DNA from: CAWAPS01 sp963783945
GTDB lineage: Bacteria > Actinomycetota > Acidimicrobiia > Acidimicrobiales > Palsa-688
Assembly: GCA_963783945.1 (NCBI GenBank)
Contig: CAWAPS010000007.1
Location: 1 to 64,000, forward strand
Direction: 5' to 3'
DNA: 64,000 bases
In this document: one piece after another, positions 9,182-18,757 of the stretch
Position numbering within the stretch: the first letter of the stretch is position 1
How the letters are laid out: each line of letters begins with the position of its first letter
The notes under the pieces: generated by a model
What the model was told of the DNA's origin: nothing
The model's input: only the letters and a program-made list of their open reading frames with translations
Databases searched by the model: none
Position numbers and translations under genes: made by a program

Positions 9182-11542
9182 TGGGCACGCGAGACGCTCG
9201 GCCAAAGCGCCACCATCGCCGGCGGCTCCGATTGCTTCACCGTAAACGACCTGGAATCGTCGAGCTATACAAGCGCCGGCCCCGGCCCCGAGAACTACAG
9301 TGACACCGCGAGCGGAGGCAGCGGCACGGCCAACGTCAGCGGCTCGGGTTCATCGTCCCAGGTCTTCGGCGACATTCTTGGATCGGGCGGAGTGATCGCC
9401 TCGGGCAGTCTGAGCTACACCGTAAGTTCCTCCGACACGGACGCCGAGTCCACGACCGATTCGGGAACGGAAACCCTCGCCGACGAGGTTTCCAGCGGCC
9501 CGAGTCAAACCGCATCGTACAGCATCACCGAGTCAACGCCCGACAACGAGACGGCCTACGAAACCGGCACCGAGACCCTCGGCGCGGGCGGAACGATCAG
9601 CAGCGGCTCCGCCTCGTTTAGCTGGGGGGACAGAAACCGGGATGCGATTAGTATAACGACAAAGACACGCATCGCAATCCGAGACCTACTCCGGTGCCGG
9701 TTTGGACTCACTGAGCTTCACCGACACCGGCACTGAGACGCTCGACGTCGAGGCGTCCAATAGCTGGAGCGTCGTGGCCGAGACCGATCAGTTCGACATC
9801 ACCCAGTCGATCGCCAACGACACCGTCAACACGGGATCGTGGAGCACTTCGAACTCGGCAGAAGGAACGGCTACCGGAACGGGCACGATGTGTTGGGCCG
9901 AAGCGTTCGGCGGGAATGACACGGGCGAGGACAGCTTATCCGAGGGTGATTCGGACTCGATACGAATGGCACCACGTACACATGGAATGAGCACTCGGAC
10001 GCTACGCAGGACTTCGGCAACTACATCGGCTACCCAACCGTCGACTTCGACGACATCTCCTCCGACAGCGTGACCTCGGGATGTTCCGTGACCTACGGTG
10101 TTGCCGAGGAACCGGTCGCCGCCTGGACAGAGGCCGCCGCTCCGGACAGTCTTCTGAGCGCGATCCAGAACGAGCAGGTGGTCCAGGGCGCAGATTACGA
10201 TTGGTTATTACCAACAATCCGGCTCGGCCACACTCGACCTTGTCCAGACCACTGTGGGCGGCGCAGTACGAAGTTCCCCACTCCGCCCCCGCGTTTATCT
10301 CCGGCCGCCTGGGATACCAGGGCGCATTGCCGCTCGGTGCGTTCCTGACCGGAAACGGGGCTGATTCAGCGTTCGGCTTCGTGCCTTCCACAAGCTCGAT
10401 GACAGCCCACGGATTGCCCGCTGAAAAGTACTGGTCACTCCAGCAAGCTCCAGCAATACCCGGCATCCCCGACGGCGTCTCGCGGACGGGCACCGCCCAG
10501 CCGGCCACGCCGCTAATCACGCTCGCCACCCCCGGCCGCGATCCCGCCGACATCACGATCCGCACCCAGGCCGGTACCCAGGGCTCGGGCGGGCCGCCCC
10601 CAACGACAGGTAGCCATGAGTCACCGAGCCAAAGCTGGGCAGGTTGGCTCTGGAGCGCGGTCACATACGTCCCCAAGAAACTTGACCAGGCGGGAGGCGC
10701 GGCACTTTCGTTCGTCCTGACGGGCAGCGCGAACACTGGCGAGTACGGAAGCTTCGTGGGGATCATCGGCCAGTATGAATTAGGCGGTCTTCAGGCGCCT
10801 CGAACAGCGCCAATGGCGTGGGCGACGCAGGCGTCGGGTTGATCAATCTCGGCGCCAAGGGCGTCAACTTCATCGCGGGCCACAGGGTCGTCTCTGATGA
10901 GAACCGCTCGCTCGACTGGTCTCGGAACAAGGCTGTCTACGAGGGCGAGACGCAGCATAATGTGGGCAAATTCCTTGGCGGTAATGGACTGATCACCCTG
11001 TTCACGGCCGGCGCAGGTGCAATCGGTACTGGGACTCGTGCGGCGGGGTCTGGTACAGAGGCGATGCAGGCGCTTAGGCTGGCCTTGCAGGCCGGCGGCA
11101 ATTCGGCGGCAATACCGGCGACAGCATCGGCCGGTGCATCTGCCACCCGGGCGACAGTCGTGACGGTCGCCACGCTCGCCGCGCGCAAGGGCAGATCGCC
11201 CAGATGTCGGCGGCAGGTGGATCTCCCCCGGGCGGGGGAGGCGCACCAGGCAACCCGGCCGGCAAGAGGCTTGTTCGGTACGGTAGTCCCGACTCGGCAG
11301 CTAAACTCGCCTCAGATGCCGCCGCTGCCGAGGCAAAGCTCGGGTATCATGGTGTCTCCGCAATGTTGAGAAACCCGCCGAAATTCCCTCACGGCCAGGC
11401 AGATTTTGGCGAGGCTGCCAAAATCTTCCAAATCCTTAAGACCGGTGACAATCCGTCCCATTATACTGTGATACTTCCGAAGCCCGTGACGCAGGAGGTC
11501 GCCAACCTCTTCAATTCAGTATTCAAGCTGGCAGGACAGTGA
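9182..11542 (+). CDS. Polymorphic toxin-like protein, cassette 1 (fragmentary, frameshifted)
   Basis: Successive frames read as one protein without a recognisable start or signal peptide. First come Ser/Thr/Gly-rich beta repeats with the theme TGTETLGAGGTISSGSASF (9182-9625), broken by a short insertion at 9626-9690. Next is the module shared with cassette 2 (SLSFTDTGTETLDVEASNSW, QFDITQSIANDTVN, SAPAFISG, LITLATPGRDPADITI). Then, after GSGGPP at about 10592, comes a unique tail: a Gly/Ala-rich pretoxin region (VGLINLGAKGVNFIAGHRVV, GTRAAGSGTEAMQALRL) and a terminal domain SAAKLASDAAAAEAKLGYHG to VTQEVANLFNSVFKLAGQ. Shared module plus variable C-terminus plus small downstream gene is the plan of Rhs/CDI-type polymorphic toxins. 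The toxin activity is unknown. Frame breaks lie near 9630, 9960, 10190, 10800 and 11190. An orphan or silent cassette is possible, given the missing N-terminus. Confidence 0.6.
9662..10592 (+). repeat. Duplicated toxin module, copy 1
   Basis: About 930 bp closely matching 12181-13114 at a constant offset near 2519. It opens with AAAGACACGCATCGCAATCC and ends at the codons for GSGGPP. Identity stops abruptly on the right, where the two toxin tails begin. Confidence 0.85.
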
Positions 11543-11550
11543 GGCCATAA

Positions 11551-12019
11551 ATGAAACAAGACGACCACCCGCTGAAGATGCTCGTTTACGACTGGTATGA
11601 CGGACCTGCCGGCGGCTTTATGACTCTCGAGAATGGAAAGTCATTTTGCTTTTTTCTGCTCGACTGGGATTCGCAGCATCGAGTCCGTATCTTCGCCCTA
11701 CAAGCGACCTCGGCGGCGATCGACGAAATGGTTAACCAGTTGACTTCCGAAACGCCGGAGTGGCCGGTCTGGTTTCCTGTGGAATTGGTTCATCCGAGCG
11801 CACCGATCTCGGGACTGGACGAATTTAGTAAAATCGTTGCGATACAACCCTGAGAACGTCGACGAAGTTCTCGTATGGGATACGACGGATGAACAACCAA
11901 TCGCAATTCGAGAGCTTCCACCTGAAGCCAGTAGCCACGCACTGCCTTGGTTCGATGCTGTTGAATCCCCGGAAGGGCCGATAGATTGGTTCACACTCTT
12001 GAGCATAACCCGCGAGTGA
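11551..12019 (+). CDS. Putative immunity protein of cassette 1, frameshifted
   Basis: Starts 8 nt after the toxin stop, so it is likely cotranscribed and coupled. The first frame (MKQDDHPLKMLVYDWYDGPA, then SFCFFLLDWDSQHRVRIFAL) runs to about 11843, where one extra base moves it to the frame RYNPENVDEVLVWDTTDEQP to FTLLSITRE. Joined length is about 155 residues. It is acidic and soluble with no signal peptide, typical of cytoplasmic immunity proteins that bind a toxin domain. No family name is recognised; function is inferred from position and size. Confidence 0.6.
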
Positions 12020-12180
12020 GAAAGATCAGATACCGATTGTCTCCCCCTTGCATGCGGGGTCGTCGCCCCGCTTACACACCCCAGGGGGAACCAGATGCCG
12101 GAGCCAGGGGAGCCAGACACCCAATTTCTGGAAGGAGCCAGAAAGGGCGAAGTCACGCATCGCAAACCGAGACTTAGGGC

Positions 12181-13114
12181 AAAGACACGCATCGCAATCC
12201 GAGACCTACTCTCGTGCCGGTTTGGACTCACTGAGCTTCACCGACACCGGCACTAAGACGCTCGACGTCGGTGCGTCCAACACCTGGAGCCTCATCGCCG
12301 AGACCGATCAGTTCGACATCACTCAGTCGATCGCCAACGACACCGTCAACTGGGGATCGTGGAGCACTTCGAAACTCATCGCAAGGAACGGCCACTAGAA
12401 CGGGCACGCTGTGTTGGGCCGAGGCGTTCGGCGTAGATGACACGGGCGAGGACAGCTTATCCGAGGGTGATTCGGACTCGATACGAATGGCATCCCGTAC
12501 ACCTGGAATGAGCACTCGGACGCTACGCAGGACTTCGGCAACTACATCGGCTACCCAACCGTCGACTTCGACGACATCTCCTCCGACAGCGTGACGTCGG
12601 GATATTCCGTGACCTACGGTGTTGCCCTGGAACCGGTCGGCGACTGGACCGAGGCCGCCGCTCCGTACAGTCTTCTGAGCGCGATCCAGAACGAGCAAGT
12701 CGTCCAGGGCGCCGTGAAGGTTGGTTATTACCAACAATCCGGCTCGGCCACGCTCGACCTTGTCCAGACCACAGTGGGCGGCGCGTACGAAGTTCCCCAC
12801 TCCGCCCCCGCGTTTATCTCCGGCGGCCTGGGATACCAGGGCGCATTGCCGCTCGGTGCGTTCTTAACCGGAAACGGGGCTGATTCGGCGTTCGGCTTCG
12901 TGCCTTCCACAAGCTCAATGACGGGCCACGGACTGCCGGGAGAAAAGTTCTCGTCACTCCAGCAAGCTCCAGCAACACCCGGCATCCCCGACGGCGTCTC
13001 GCGGACGGGTACCGCCCAGCCGGCCACGCCGCTAATCACGCTCGCCACCCCCGGCCGCGATCCCGCCGACATCACGATCCCCACCCAAGCCGGCACGCAG
13101 GGCTCGGGCGGGCC
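12181..13114 (+). repeat. Duplicated toxin module, copy 2
   Basis: Second copy of the block at 9662-10592, again opening with AAAGACACGCATCGCAATCC. A decayed version of the opening (GAAGTCACGCATCGCAAACC) lies just before it at 12149. Copy 2 keeps a stretch (VKVGYYQQSGSATLDLVQTT) that is frame-broken in copy 1, so it is the better guide to the ancestral protein. Confidence 0.85.
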
Positions 13115-14080
13115 GCCCAGCTCCGGGAGCAACCTCCGACCAAGCCCGCCGCCACAGCAGCTCACTTTCGCGGGTGCACTCAAAGCCTGGTGGAACTCGC
13201 CAGCGTACTTTGACCCCCTCAGGGCGACCGCGAAGATACTCTACACGGTCGGAGTCGAAGAGCCCCGGACCGTCTGGCAGAACACCGCCCACATGAGCGC
13301 ACCGAACGCCTGTACGTCACCGCAGGAACGGTCGCTGCTGGTCTAACCGGCGTGCGTCAGATGTCGGACGCCGGCGCGACGGACACCGCCGTTGAGGCTC
13401 GCCCGCAGGGACCGGGAGAGCGCATACTCAAGGGCACGCTCGGGGGCGTACAAATACTCTTGATCGGAATCCCGGCTGCAAGCGCGGTCTCGAAGACACT
13501 TGGCCTAAGCGAAGGAACGGCAGCCAGCGGCGCGACCAACGCCCTCTCCCGCGCGGCGACAACAGCAGCAAAAGGCGAACCACTCGCCGAACTGGCGGCT
13601 GACGGAGCCGTTGCGGACGTAAGCGCGGTGCCACGTGCGGCGGCGGCTGAAGGAGCCGCTCCAAGCAGCGGTCTCCCCGCAGGGCTGCAGAATCTCAAGC
13701 CGGGAGATCCGATTCCAGACGGACTGGAAATCGTCGTGCGAGGTTCGAATAACAAGCCCGGCAACTTCATACTTCGTCCGGGCATTGATGATGCACCGTT
13801 GGGAGCCGTGACGCAGCCAGGAAAGTCGGCGACGATCGCCACTGACTTGCAACTCGAGACCGAGATTCCCAAAATGTTCGGACGCCAGCCCGTGCGTTTC
13901 GATGCTCTTTCGGGAGCGTTCGTTGAGGACGTCCGTGCTGCAGGATTCGACATCATATACGCGCCCACCACGGCGAATCCCTTCCATGTTCGGATCGTTC
14001 CCGATACCGCAGGATTCGATGCCGCCGGCGTGGACTGGTTGTCTACTGCATTCGACAATCTAGGAAAGGCAAAGCAATGA
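12215..14080 (+). CDS. Polymorphic toxin-like protein, cassette 2 (frameshifted N-terminus)
   Basis: The shared module (LSFTDTGTKTLDVGASNTW, LIAETDQFDITQSIANDTVN) shifts frame near 12375 and 12480, then reads openly from about 12591 (TSGYSVTYGVALEPVGDW) through PGRDPADITIPTQAGTQGSG. After GGPP the sequence is unrelated to cassette 1: FAGALKAWWNSPAYFDPL, a shift near 13290, then VRQMSDAGATDTAVEARPQG, a hydrophobic segment (LGGVQILLIGIPAASAV) and a terminal domain from LPAGLQNLKPGDPIPDGLEI to VDWLSTAFDNLGKAKQ. The conserved-looking end with FHVRIVPDTAGFD could be the effector domain; no known toxin fold is recognised. No signal peptide or start codon of its own is evident, as expected of an orphan cassette. 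Confidence 0.6.
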
Positions 14081-14325
14081 CTCCTCTCTCGAAAGGTCGT
14101 ACTCTTGATTCCTTTGAGCAATTGGAATCCTATCTGAGATTATGGCGGTCGTTCTCCGACCAAGAGGTTTATGATGCAAATGGGATGATGGCACTCATAT
14201 GTGCATGTGTAGCAAATCTACGAGAAAGCGTCCCGGAGCAGGAACTCGCCGACTTATCGGCCATACTCACGGATGAAGAGCGGAGTTTTCTTCAAACACT
14301 GGCGTCCGTGAGCTTGAATTCTTAG
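14077..14325 (+). CDS. Putative immunity protein of cassette 2
   Basis: 82 residues, intact, starting inside the toxin stop (ATGA overlap), so translation is coupled to the toxin gene. The protein is acidic and helical (FEQLESYLRLWRSFSDQEVY, ESVPEQELADLSAIL) with no membrane segment. It is unrelated to the small gene of cassette 1, which matches the unrelated toxin tails. Immunity function is inferred from coupling and pairing; no family is recognised. Confidence 0.65.
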   Translation: MTPLSKGRTLDSFEQLESYLRLWRSFSDQEVYDANGMMALICACVANLRESVPEQELADLSAILTDEERSFLQTLASVSLNS

Positions 14326-14422
14326 CCTTAACCAGGAGTTTCCGGCTCTTTCATCGGGCTTCAGGTCGTTGCGGTTGTGCTCGAGGGAAACGGGGTCAAG
14401 TGAAACGGGGCCAGGGAAGGGG

Positions 14423-14539
14423 ATTCGAGACATCGCGCAAGAAGCTCGGAAAAGGAGGATCATCTCAAATGTGAAACCTTTTATTGGAACCCTGCGGGTA
14501 ACCAATCCCGTCTGGCAGAGCCGGGCCAGCAGCCGGAAG
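14423..14539. repeat. 117-bp direct repeat, copy 1
   Basis: Runs from ATTCGAGACATCGCGCAAG to AGCAGCCGGAAG and matches 14634-14750 with only a few substitutions. It contains GAAAAGGAGGATCATCTC and CCTTTTATTGGAA. The role is unknown; probably a dispersed intergenic repeat. Confidence 0.85.
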
Positions 14540-14633
14540 TGAGTTTCCGTCCCCCAGAACCGAACACTTCCGACAATGTTTATCACGTCCCAGTTTCCGC
14601 CCCCAGTTGCCGTCCGAAGACTTCCGTCAAGGG

Positions 14634-14750
14634 ATTCCAGACATTGCGCAAGAAGCTCGGAAAAGGAGGATCATCTCAAATGTGAAACCTTTTATTGGAA
14701 GCCTGCGGGTAACCAATCCCGTCCGGCAGAGCCGGGCCAGCAGCCGGAAG
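14634..14750. repeat. 117-bp direct repeat, copy 2
   Basis: Near-identical to 14423-14539. The 94-bp spacer between the copies contains TTCCGCCCCCAGTTGCCGTCC-like text (about 14596) and no gene. Confidence 0.85.
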
Positions 14751-15981
14751 CCAGTCTTGCGTGGGGAGAGGCGACTCTCACTGCGAAGCGTAGACAGCGA
14801 GATCAAACGCTGTGCGATTGAGCCCCGAAATATCCCTCTTTGTCCTGAGCCCTCGTCCTTGTCTGACGCGGGGGCCGAGCCGGGCATTAGCGACACCTGG
14901 ACCCACTAGCGTGCCCGGTCAGACCGGGGTCGGAGAACATGGCGAATGATCAGTAGGGTTCCCCGGGAACTTGGGAGACCTTGCCGTCTCCATCGTGACG
15001 GCCGGCTGGAGCTCCGGCTTACCAACTCCAGGTTGATCCACAGCTCTGTCCCGAGCTGGTGGGGACGAACAGGGGACGAACGATGGTATCGCCAAGCGAA
15101 GGAAACGAAGCACGGCGAGATGGACGGCAAGGAGTCGGAGTGCCCCATAGTAGTGTTGAAGCGGGGGAACGGCCCTCCGGACCCCGTGGAGCGAAGGGGG
15201 CACCGCGTTGTGGATGGGAAGTTGGAACCACGCTGAGGACACCGTGCCTCACCAGCGTGTCACCGCGAAACGACCTAGTCGTGTGAGGGACAGTGATTCC
15301 CCAACGTGACGAGCCGGATGCCTCTTCGACGGGCAAGTCCGGATCTGTGGGAATTGCGAAACGAAGCTGCGGATGAATCTGTTATGACTGGATTTACAAC
15401 CAGGACATAACCCGATGTACGACCACCGGAACCCTACCAGGACGTGCGGCCGGAGCAATCCGACCGTGCGAAGCTCTTGGGACAACGTAACCTCACCTTC
15501 GGGTGGTTGGATATCCCGTGAGGGAATCCGACGACTGCGAACGCCAATGCGGTCGGGGGCCAGGGGTGGATGGCATGGCTAATCCAGGTGAACTGCCGAT
15601 AAACGTCGTGAGATCCAACAAGCCAAAGGCGCTGAGAGGCTTGAACCAAAAGGTACGTGGCCAGGAACAGTGGGATCTCCCATCCCCTGTCGTCGTCATC
15701 CGAGCCACCGGCGGAGAGGCAGAGCCTAAACCATCCGTGATTCATCCGTGGAACGTGGTAAGCCCGTCGTCCTCCCTCCGGGGTAGGACCGTCGTAAGGC
15801 GTCGCCGATGGGGCGGCGGGTGGAGGATGAGGGAGCAAGCCAATGCCGTTCGGTAGTCGATCGGATAGAGGGTGAGTCCTCCCACGGACGACATCCCCTC
15901 ACCGCGAAAGCGGTGCCGACTTCCCTCAGGTGTTCCGTCACGAGAGAACCTTGGCCAACCGACTCAGGGAGACAAGCAGAT

Positions 15982-17691
15982 ATGTCGGCGGCAGAAATGC
16001 TTGCTGGTGCGGCTCCCGAGCTTACGCCCGACTGGCACTCCATCGAATGGAAGAAAGTCTGGCGCACGGTCCGTCGGCTCCAGGCGCGTATCGTGAAGGC
16101 TGTTGCGGAGGGCAGATGGAATAAGGTCAAGGCTCTGGTTTATCTGCTCACGCACTCGTTCAGTGGCCGGGCCCTGGCCATTTTGCGAGTCATCAGTAAT
16201 TCGGGTGCGAAGACTCCCGGTGTGGACGGAGTTCTCTGGAACACACCGGAAGCCAAGTCGGCCGCTTTCAGCACTCTGCGCCGGCACGGTTACCAACCGC
16301 AACCGCTCCGCCGGGTGTACATTCCCAAAAGCAACGGCAAGCGACGTCCTCTCGGGATTCCCACCATGTCAGATCGAGCCATGCAGGCATTATACTTGCT
16401 TGGCCTCGATCCCATTGCCGAATCTCGAGCCGACGGCCATTCCTATGGCTTTCGGCTGGAACGCCGTTGTGCCGACGCCCTGGAACAATCTCATATTGTC
16501 TTGGGTAATCGGAGCGGTCCAGGATGGATTCTCGAAGGGGACATCAAAGCTTGCTTTGATCGCATCAGTCATGACTGGCTCTTGACGCACGTCCCCATGG
16601 ACCGGCAGTTGCTCGGGCAATGGCTGAAAGTGGGTTTCCTGGAGAAGCACGCCTGGTTCGCCACCACGGAAGGAACACCTCAAGGCGGGATCATTTCACC
16701 CGTCCTGGCGAATTGGACTCTGGATGGACTGCAACGGCTGCTGGCGGAACAGTTCGCCGAGAAGCACGGGCGACAACGGAAGTTTAAAGTCCACCTGGTC
16801 CGCTATGCGGATGACTTCTTGATCACGGGCATCTCAAAGGAACTCCTCCGTGACCAAGTGCAACCCCTCGTGGCTCATTTCTTGAAGGAACGCGGTTTGG
16901 AACTCTCCCACGAGAAAACCCAGATCACGCATAGAGAGGATGGCTTCGATTTCTTGGGGCAGAATGTGCGACGTTATCGCTGCGGCAAGGTGTTTACCAA
17001 GCCGTCCTCGCGAAACGTGAAGACGTTCTTGAACAAGATACAGGAAACGATCGACCGCTCGGGCAGCCTGACGGCAGGAGAGATGATCCGGCGTTTGAAT
17101 CAGCAAATCAAGGGCTGGACCATGTACCACCGTTATGCGGCGAGCAAGCACACCTTTACGTACGTGGATCACCGGATTTTCCAGAAATTGTGGCGTTGGT
17201 GTCGACGACGGCACCAGAACAAAAGCCGGAGGTGGATCAAGGAGAAATACTTCCAGCAAGACGGTTACCGCCACTGGGTCTTCACCGGTACGCTGTTTGA
17301 CCAGAAAGGCCAAGGCCGGCCGATCCAGTTGATGGAAGCAGCCAAAGTGAGGATCATTCGTTATGTGAAGATCCGGAGCGACGTGAATCCCTACGATCCG
17401 AAGTGGGAACTGTACCTGGAAGCACGACTGGGTTGGCAACTGAGCCAAACGCTGGCAGGTCGGGGCCGGATCGAATACTTATGGAAGGAACAAGAGGGAC
17501 GATGCGTGGTCTGTGGTCAACCGCTGCGGATCGCAGAGGAAGACTTGCATCTCCACCATCGCATCTGGCGCAGCCGGGGCGGTTCTGACACAGCCGACAA
17601 CTTGGAGTTGTTGCATGCCAACTGTCATCGGCAGATCCATGTCCAAGAACGACTGACAAAAGCGGCCGCGTCCTGCGAGGGGCGTTCGTGA
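15982..17691 (+). CDS. ltrA: Group II intron reverse transcriptase/maturase with HNH endonuclease
   Basis: 569 residues, uninterrupted. The ATG at 15982 is chosen because the family N-terminus (DWHSIEWKKVWRTVRRLQ) follows; upstream in-frame codons lie in structured RNA. Domains: RT fingers and palm (about 60-330) with PLRRVYIPKSNGKRRPLGIP, GDIKACFDRISHDWLL, TPQGGIISPVLANW and the catalytic YADD at 275-278; maturase/thumb domain X (QQIKGWTMYHRYAASK); and a C-terminal HNH domain with CVVC, LHLHHRIWRSRGGSD and NLELLHANCH. It splices its host intron and copies it into a nicked target. The sequence style is that of the chloroplast-like (CL) intron classes. The intact frame suggests current or recent activity. 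Confidence 0.95.
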   Translation: MSAAEMLAGAAPELTPDWHSIEWKKVWRTVRRLQARIVKAVAEGRWNKVKALVYLLTHSFSGRALAILRVISNSGAKTPGVDGVLWNTPEAKSAAFSTLRRHGYQPQPLRRVYIPKSNGKRRPLGIPTMSDRAMQALYLLGLDPIAESRADGHSYGFRLERRCADALEQSHIVLGNRSGPGWILEGDIKACFDRISHDWLLTHVPMDRQLLGQWLKVGFLEKHAWFATTEGTPQGGIISPVLANWTLDGLQRLLAEQFAEKHGRQRKFKVHLVRYADDFLITGISKELLRDQVQPLVAHFLKERGLELSHEKTQITHREDGFDFLGQNVRRYRCGKVFTKPSSRNVKTFLNKIQETIDRSGSLTAGEMIRRLNQQIKGWTMYHRYAASKHTFTYVDHRIFQKLWRWCRRRHQNKSRRWIKEKYFQQDGYRHWVFTGTLFDQKGQGRPIQLMEAAKVRIIRYVKIRSDVNPYDPKWELYLEARLGWQLSQTLAGRGRIEYLWKEQEGRCVVCGQPLRIAEEDLHLHHRIWRSRGGSDTADNLELLHANCHRQIHVQERLTKAAASCEGRS

Positions 17692-17697
17692 AGGCTT

Positions 17698-17731
17698 GAG
17701 CTGCATGAAGGGAAACTTTCACGTGCAGTTC
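17698..17731 (+). ncRNA. Group II intron domain V
   Basis: GAGCTGCATGAAGGGAAAC and its partner TTTCACGTGCAGTTC form the canonical 34-nt domain V hairpin, with AGC at positions 2-4 as the catalytic triad and a GAAA-type tetraloop. It lies 6 nt after the RT stop codon, as usual. Confidence 0.88.
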
Positions 17732-17772
17732 TGAGGGGAGGGGGTACCGGTAACGTCACCTCCTTACCCGGC

Positions 17773-18135
17773 CCCGGGGCGGGCAACCGCCCTGGGTGAC
17801 CCGGCCGCAATCTCCTGAGGTGAGGGGGTTCCGGCGGAAGCCAGACGTACGTGACTCGCCCCGGTTCACGTCACGTAGCGACATGTAAAGCTCCTGGCTG
17901 CTGGAGATCCCGACGCGCGAGTGACCGATGAGCACAGCCTAAAGCGAAAGTCGGCCTGGATCAAAAGCCGGTAATACGCCTGTACACCATTCGAGTGCAA
18001 CCGCCCGCCGCGCTCTCCGTAGGGTGGGTGCAACCCACCATCCGATATAGCTTTATGGCCGGTGGGTTGCACCCACCCTAACGTCCAGCGATCCGTCGGA
18101 TGGGGAAACGGCGGCTGGCACCTTTTCCTGGCGGC
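17773..18135. other. Region right of the intron, repeat but no gene
   Basis: Contains only the perfect inverted repeat at 18020-18080. A 68-codon minus frame (17866-18072) runs through that repeat and is rejected. Confidence 0.5.
18020..18080. repeat. Perfect inverted repeat, 20-nt arms
   Basis: TAGGGTGGGTGCAACCCACC at 18020-18039 is exactly complementary to 18061-18080, with a 21-nt spacer. Related copy at 491-549. It resembles a dispersed MITE- or REP-like palindrome. Confidence 0.88.
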
Positions 18136-18608
18136 TCAGTTCAGCACGAGCCGATTGGCGAGTTCGTATCCCCCTGGCCGTAGCATCGCAAGTGCCCATT
18201 CATACGCGAGGTGATAGATCTCCTGCGATGGGTAGATCCCTGTTGAAATCGCCGGCAGAACAACAACTGTCGGCGCGACCGTCCGCTGTCCAAACGCAAG
18301 GGTCGACGCTCCTTCGCCCCCCGTAAAGTTCTTTGAATACATCGAACACCTCCACAGAGATATGTGGCCCCGGTACGAAAAGGAGCGGATACCTGACTAT
18401 TATTATCGACATACTGAGGTATGGCAATGACACCGTCTTTTTCGCAACAAATGCGGGTTTCAGGCATCCAGTCGCAAAAACCGTTACCACAGACTCGAAC
18501 GGCAAAATGAGTTAGGTCGAGTCGGTCCCGAACTTTAGCCAGCTTCCCCAGATTCTTTATCGGATGTAGACCTTCGTAATCCCCAGCCTCGGGCTCAAGT
18601 GCTGGCAT
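18136..18608 (-). CDS. Possible small hypothetical protein, frameshifted
   Basis: Two overlapping minus frames could join: LLFVPGPHISVEVFDVFKEL (about 18310-18380) into STLAFGQRTVAPTVVVLPAI with STGIYPSQEIYHLAYEWALA, ending ELANRLVLN at 18136. The phrase VVVLPAISTGIY resembles the PAISTG(I/V)(F/Y)G signature of macro domains that bind ADP-ribose. The rest of a macro domain cannot be traced, so the call is weak. It may equally be a decayed gene. Confidence 0.35.
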
Positions 18609-18757
18609 TCAGCGCCCGGTTTGTTTATCAAATTGGTCATAATCACATTCCTACAAATTCTTGTAAAACGACTTGATTTTTCACCAGTCGCCGGTCAATC
18701 TTGGGGCCAGGAAAGTTCGTGCTTCGCGACAATGGGTTGTCATCAAAGGAGAGCAGG

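Larger units (their letters stand above)
14326..14910. other. Intergenic region with a 117-bp direct repeat, no gene
   Basis: Short frames here arise from the repeat pair at 14423-14539 and 14634-14750. The remainder (14751-14910) leads to the 5' end of the group II intron and holds no gene that I can support. Confidence 0.5.
14911..17772 (+). mobile_element. Group II intron with RT-HNH protein
   Basis: The 5' end is placed at GTGCCCGGTC (14911), close to the bacterial GUGYG consensus. The 3' end is placed at about 17772, after a domain VI-like stem (GAGGGGAGGGGG pairing with CCTCCTTACCC). Domain V is clear at 17698-17731. About 1.07 kb of structured non-coding RNA (domains I to IV) precedes the ORF in domain IV. 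The ORF and ribozyme core both look intact, unlike many neighbours. The exon flanks (CACCTGGACCCACTAGC and CCCCGGGGCGGGC) lie in non-coding DNA. The exact 3' boundary is uncertain by a few bases. Confidence 0.85.

Noticed and set aside
10002..10766. 254-codon minus-strand frame opposite toxin cassette 1
   Set aside because: It mirrors a GC-rich coding strand; the plus-strand module is shared as protein between both cassettes, the antisense frame has no motif.
13357..14121. 254-codon minus-strand frame opposite toxin cassette 2
   Set aside because: Antisense shadow of the toxin tail; the plus frame is open and coupled to the next gene.
17866..18072. 68-codon minus frame
   Set aside because: It runs through the perfect inverted repeat at 18020-18080.
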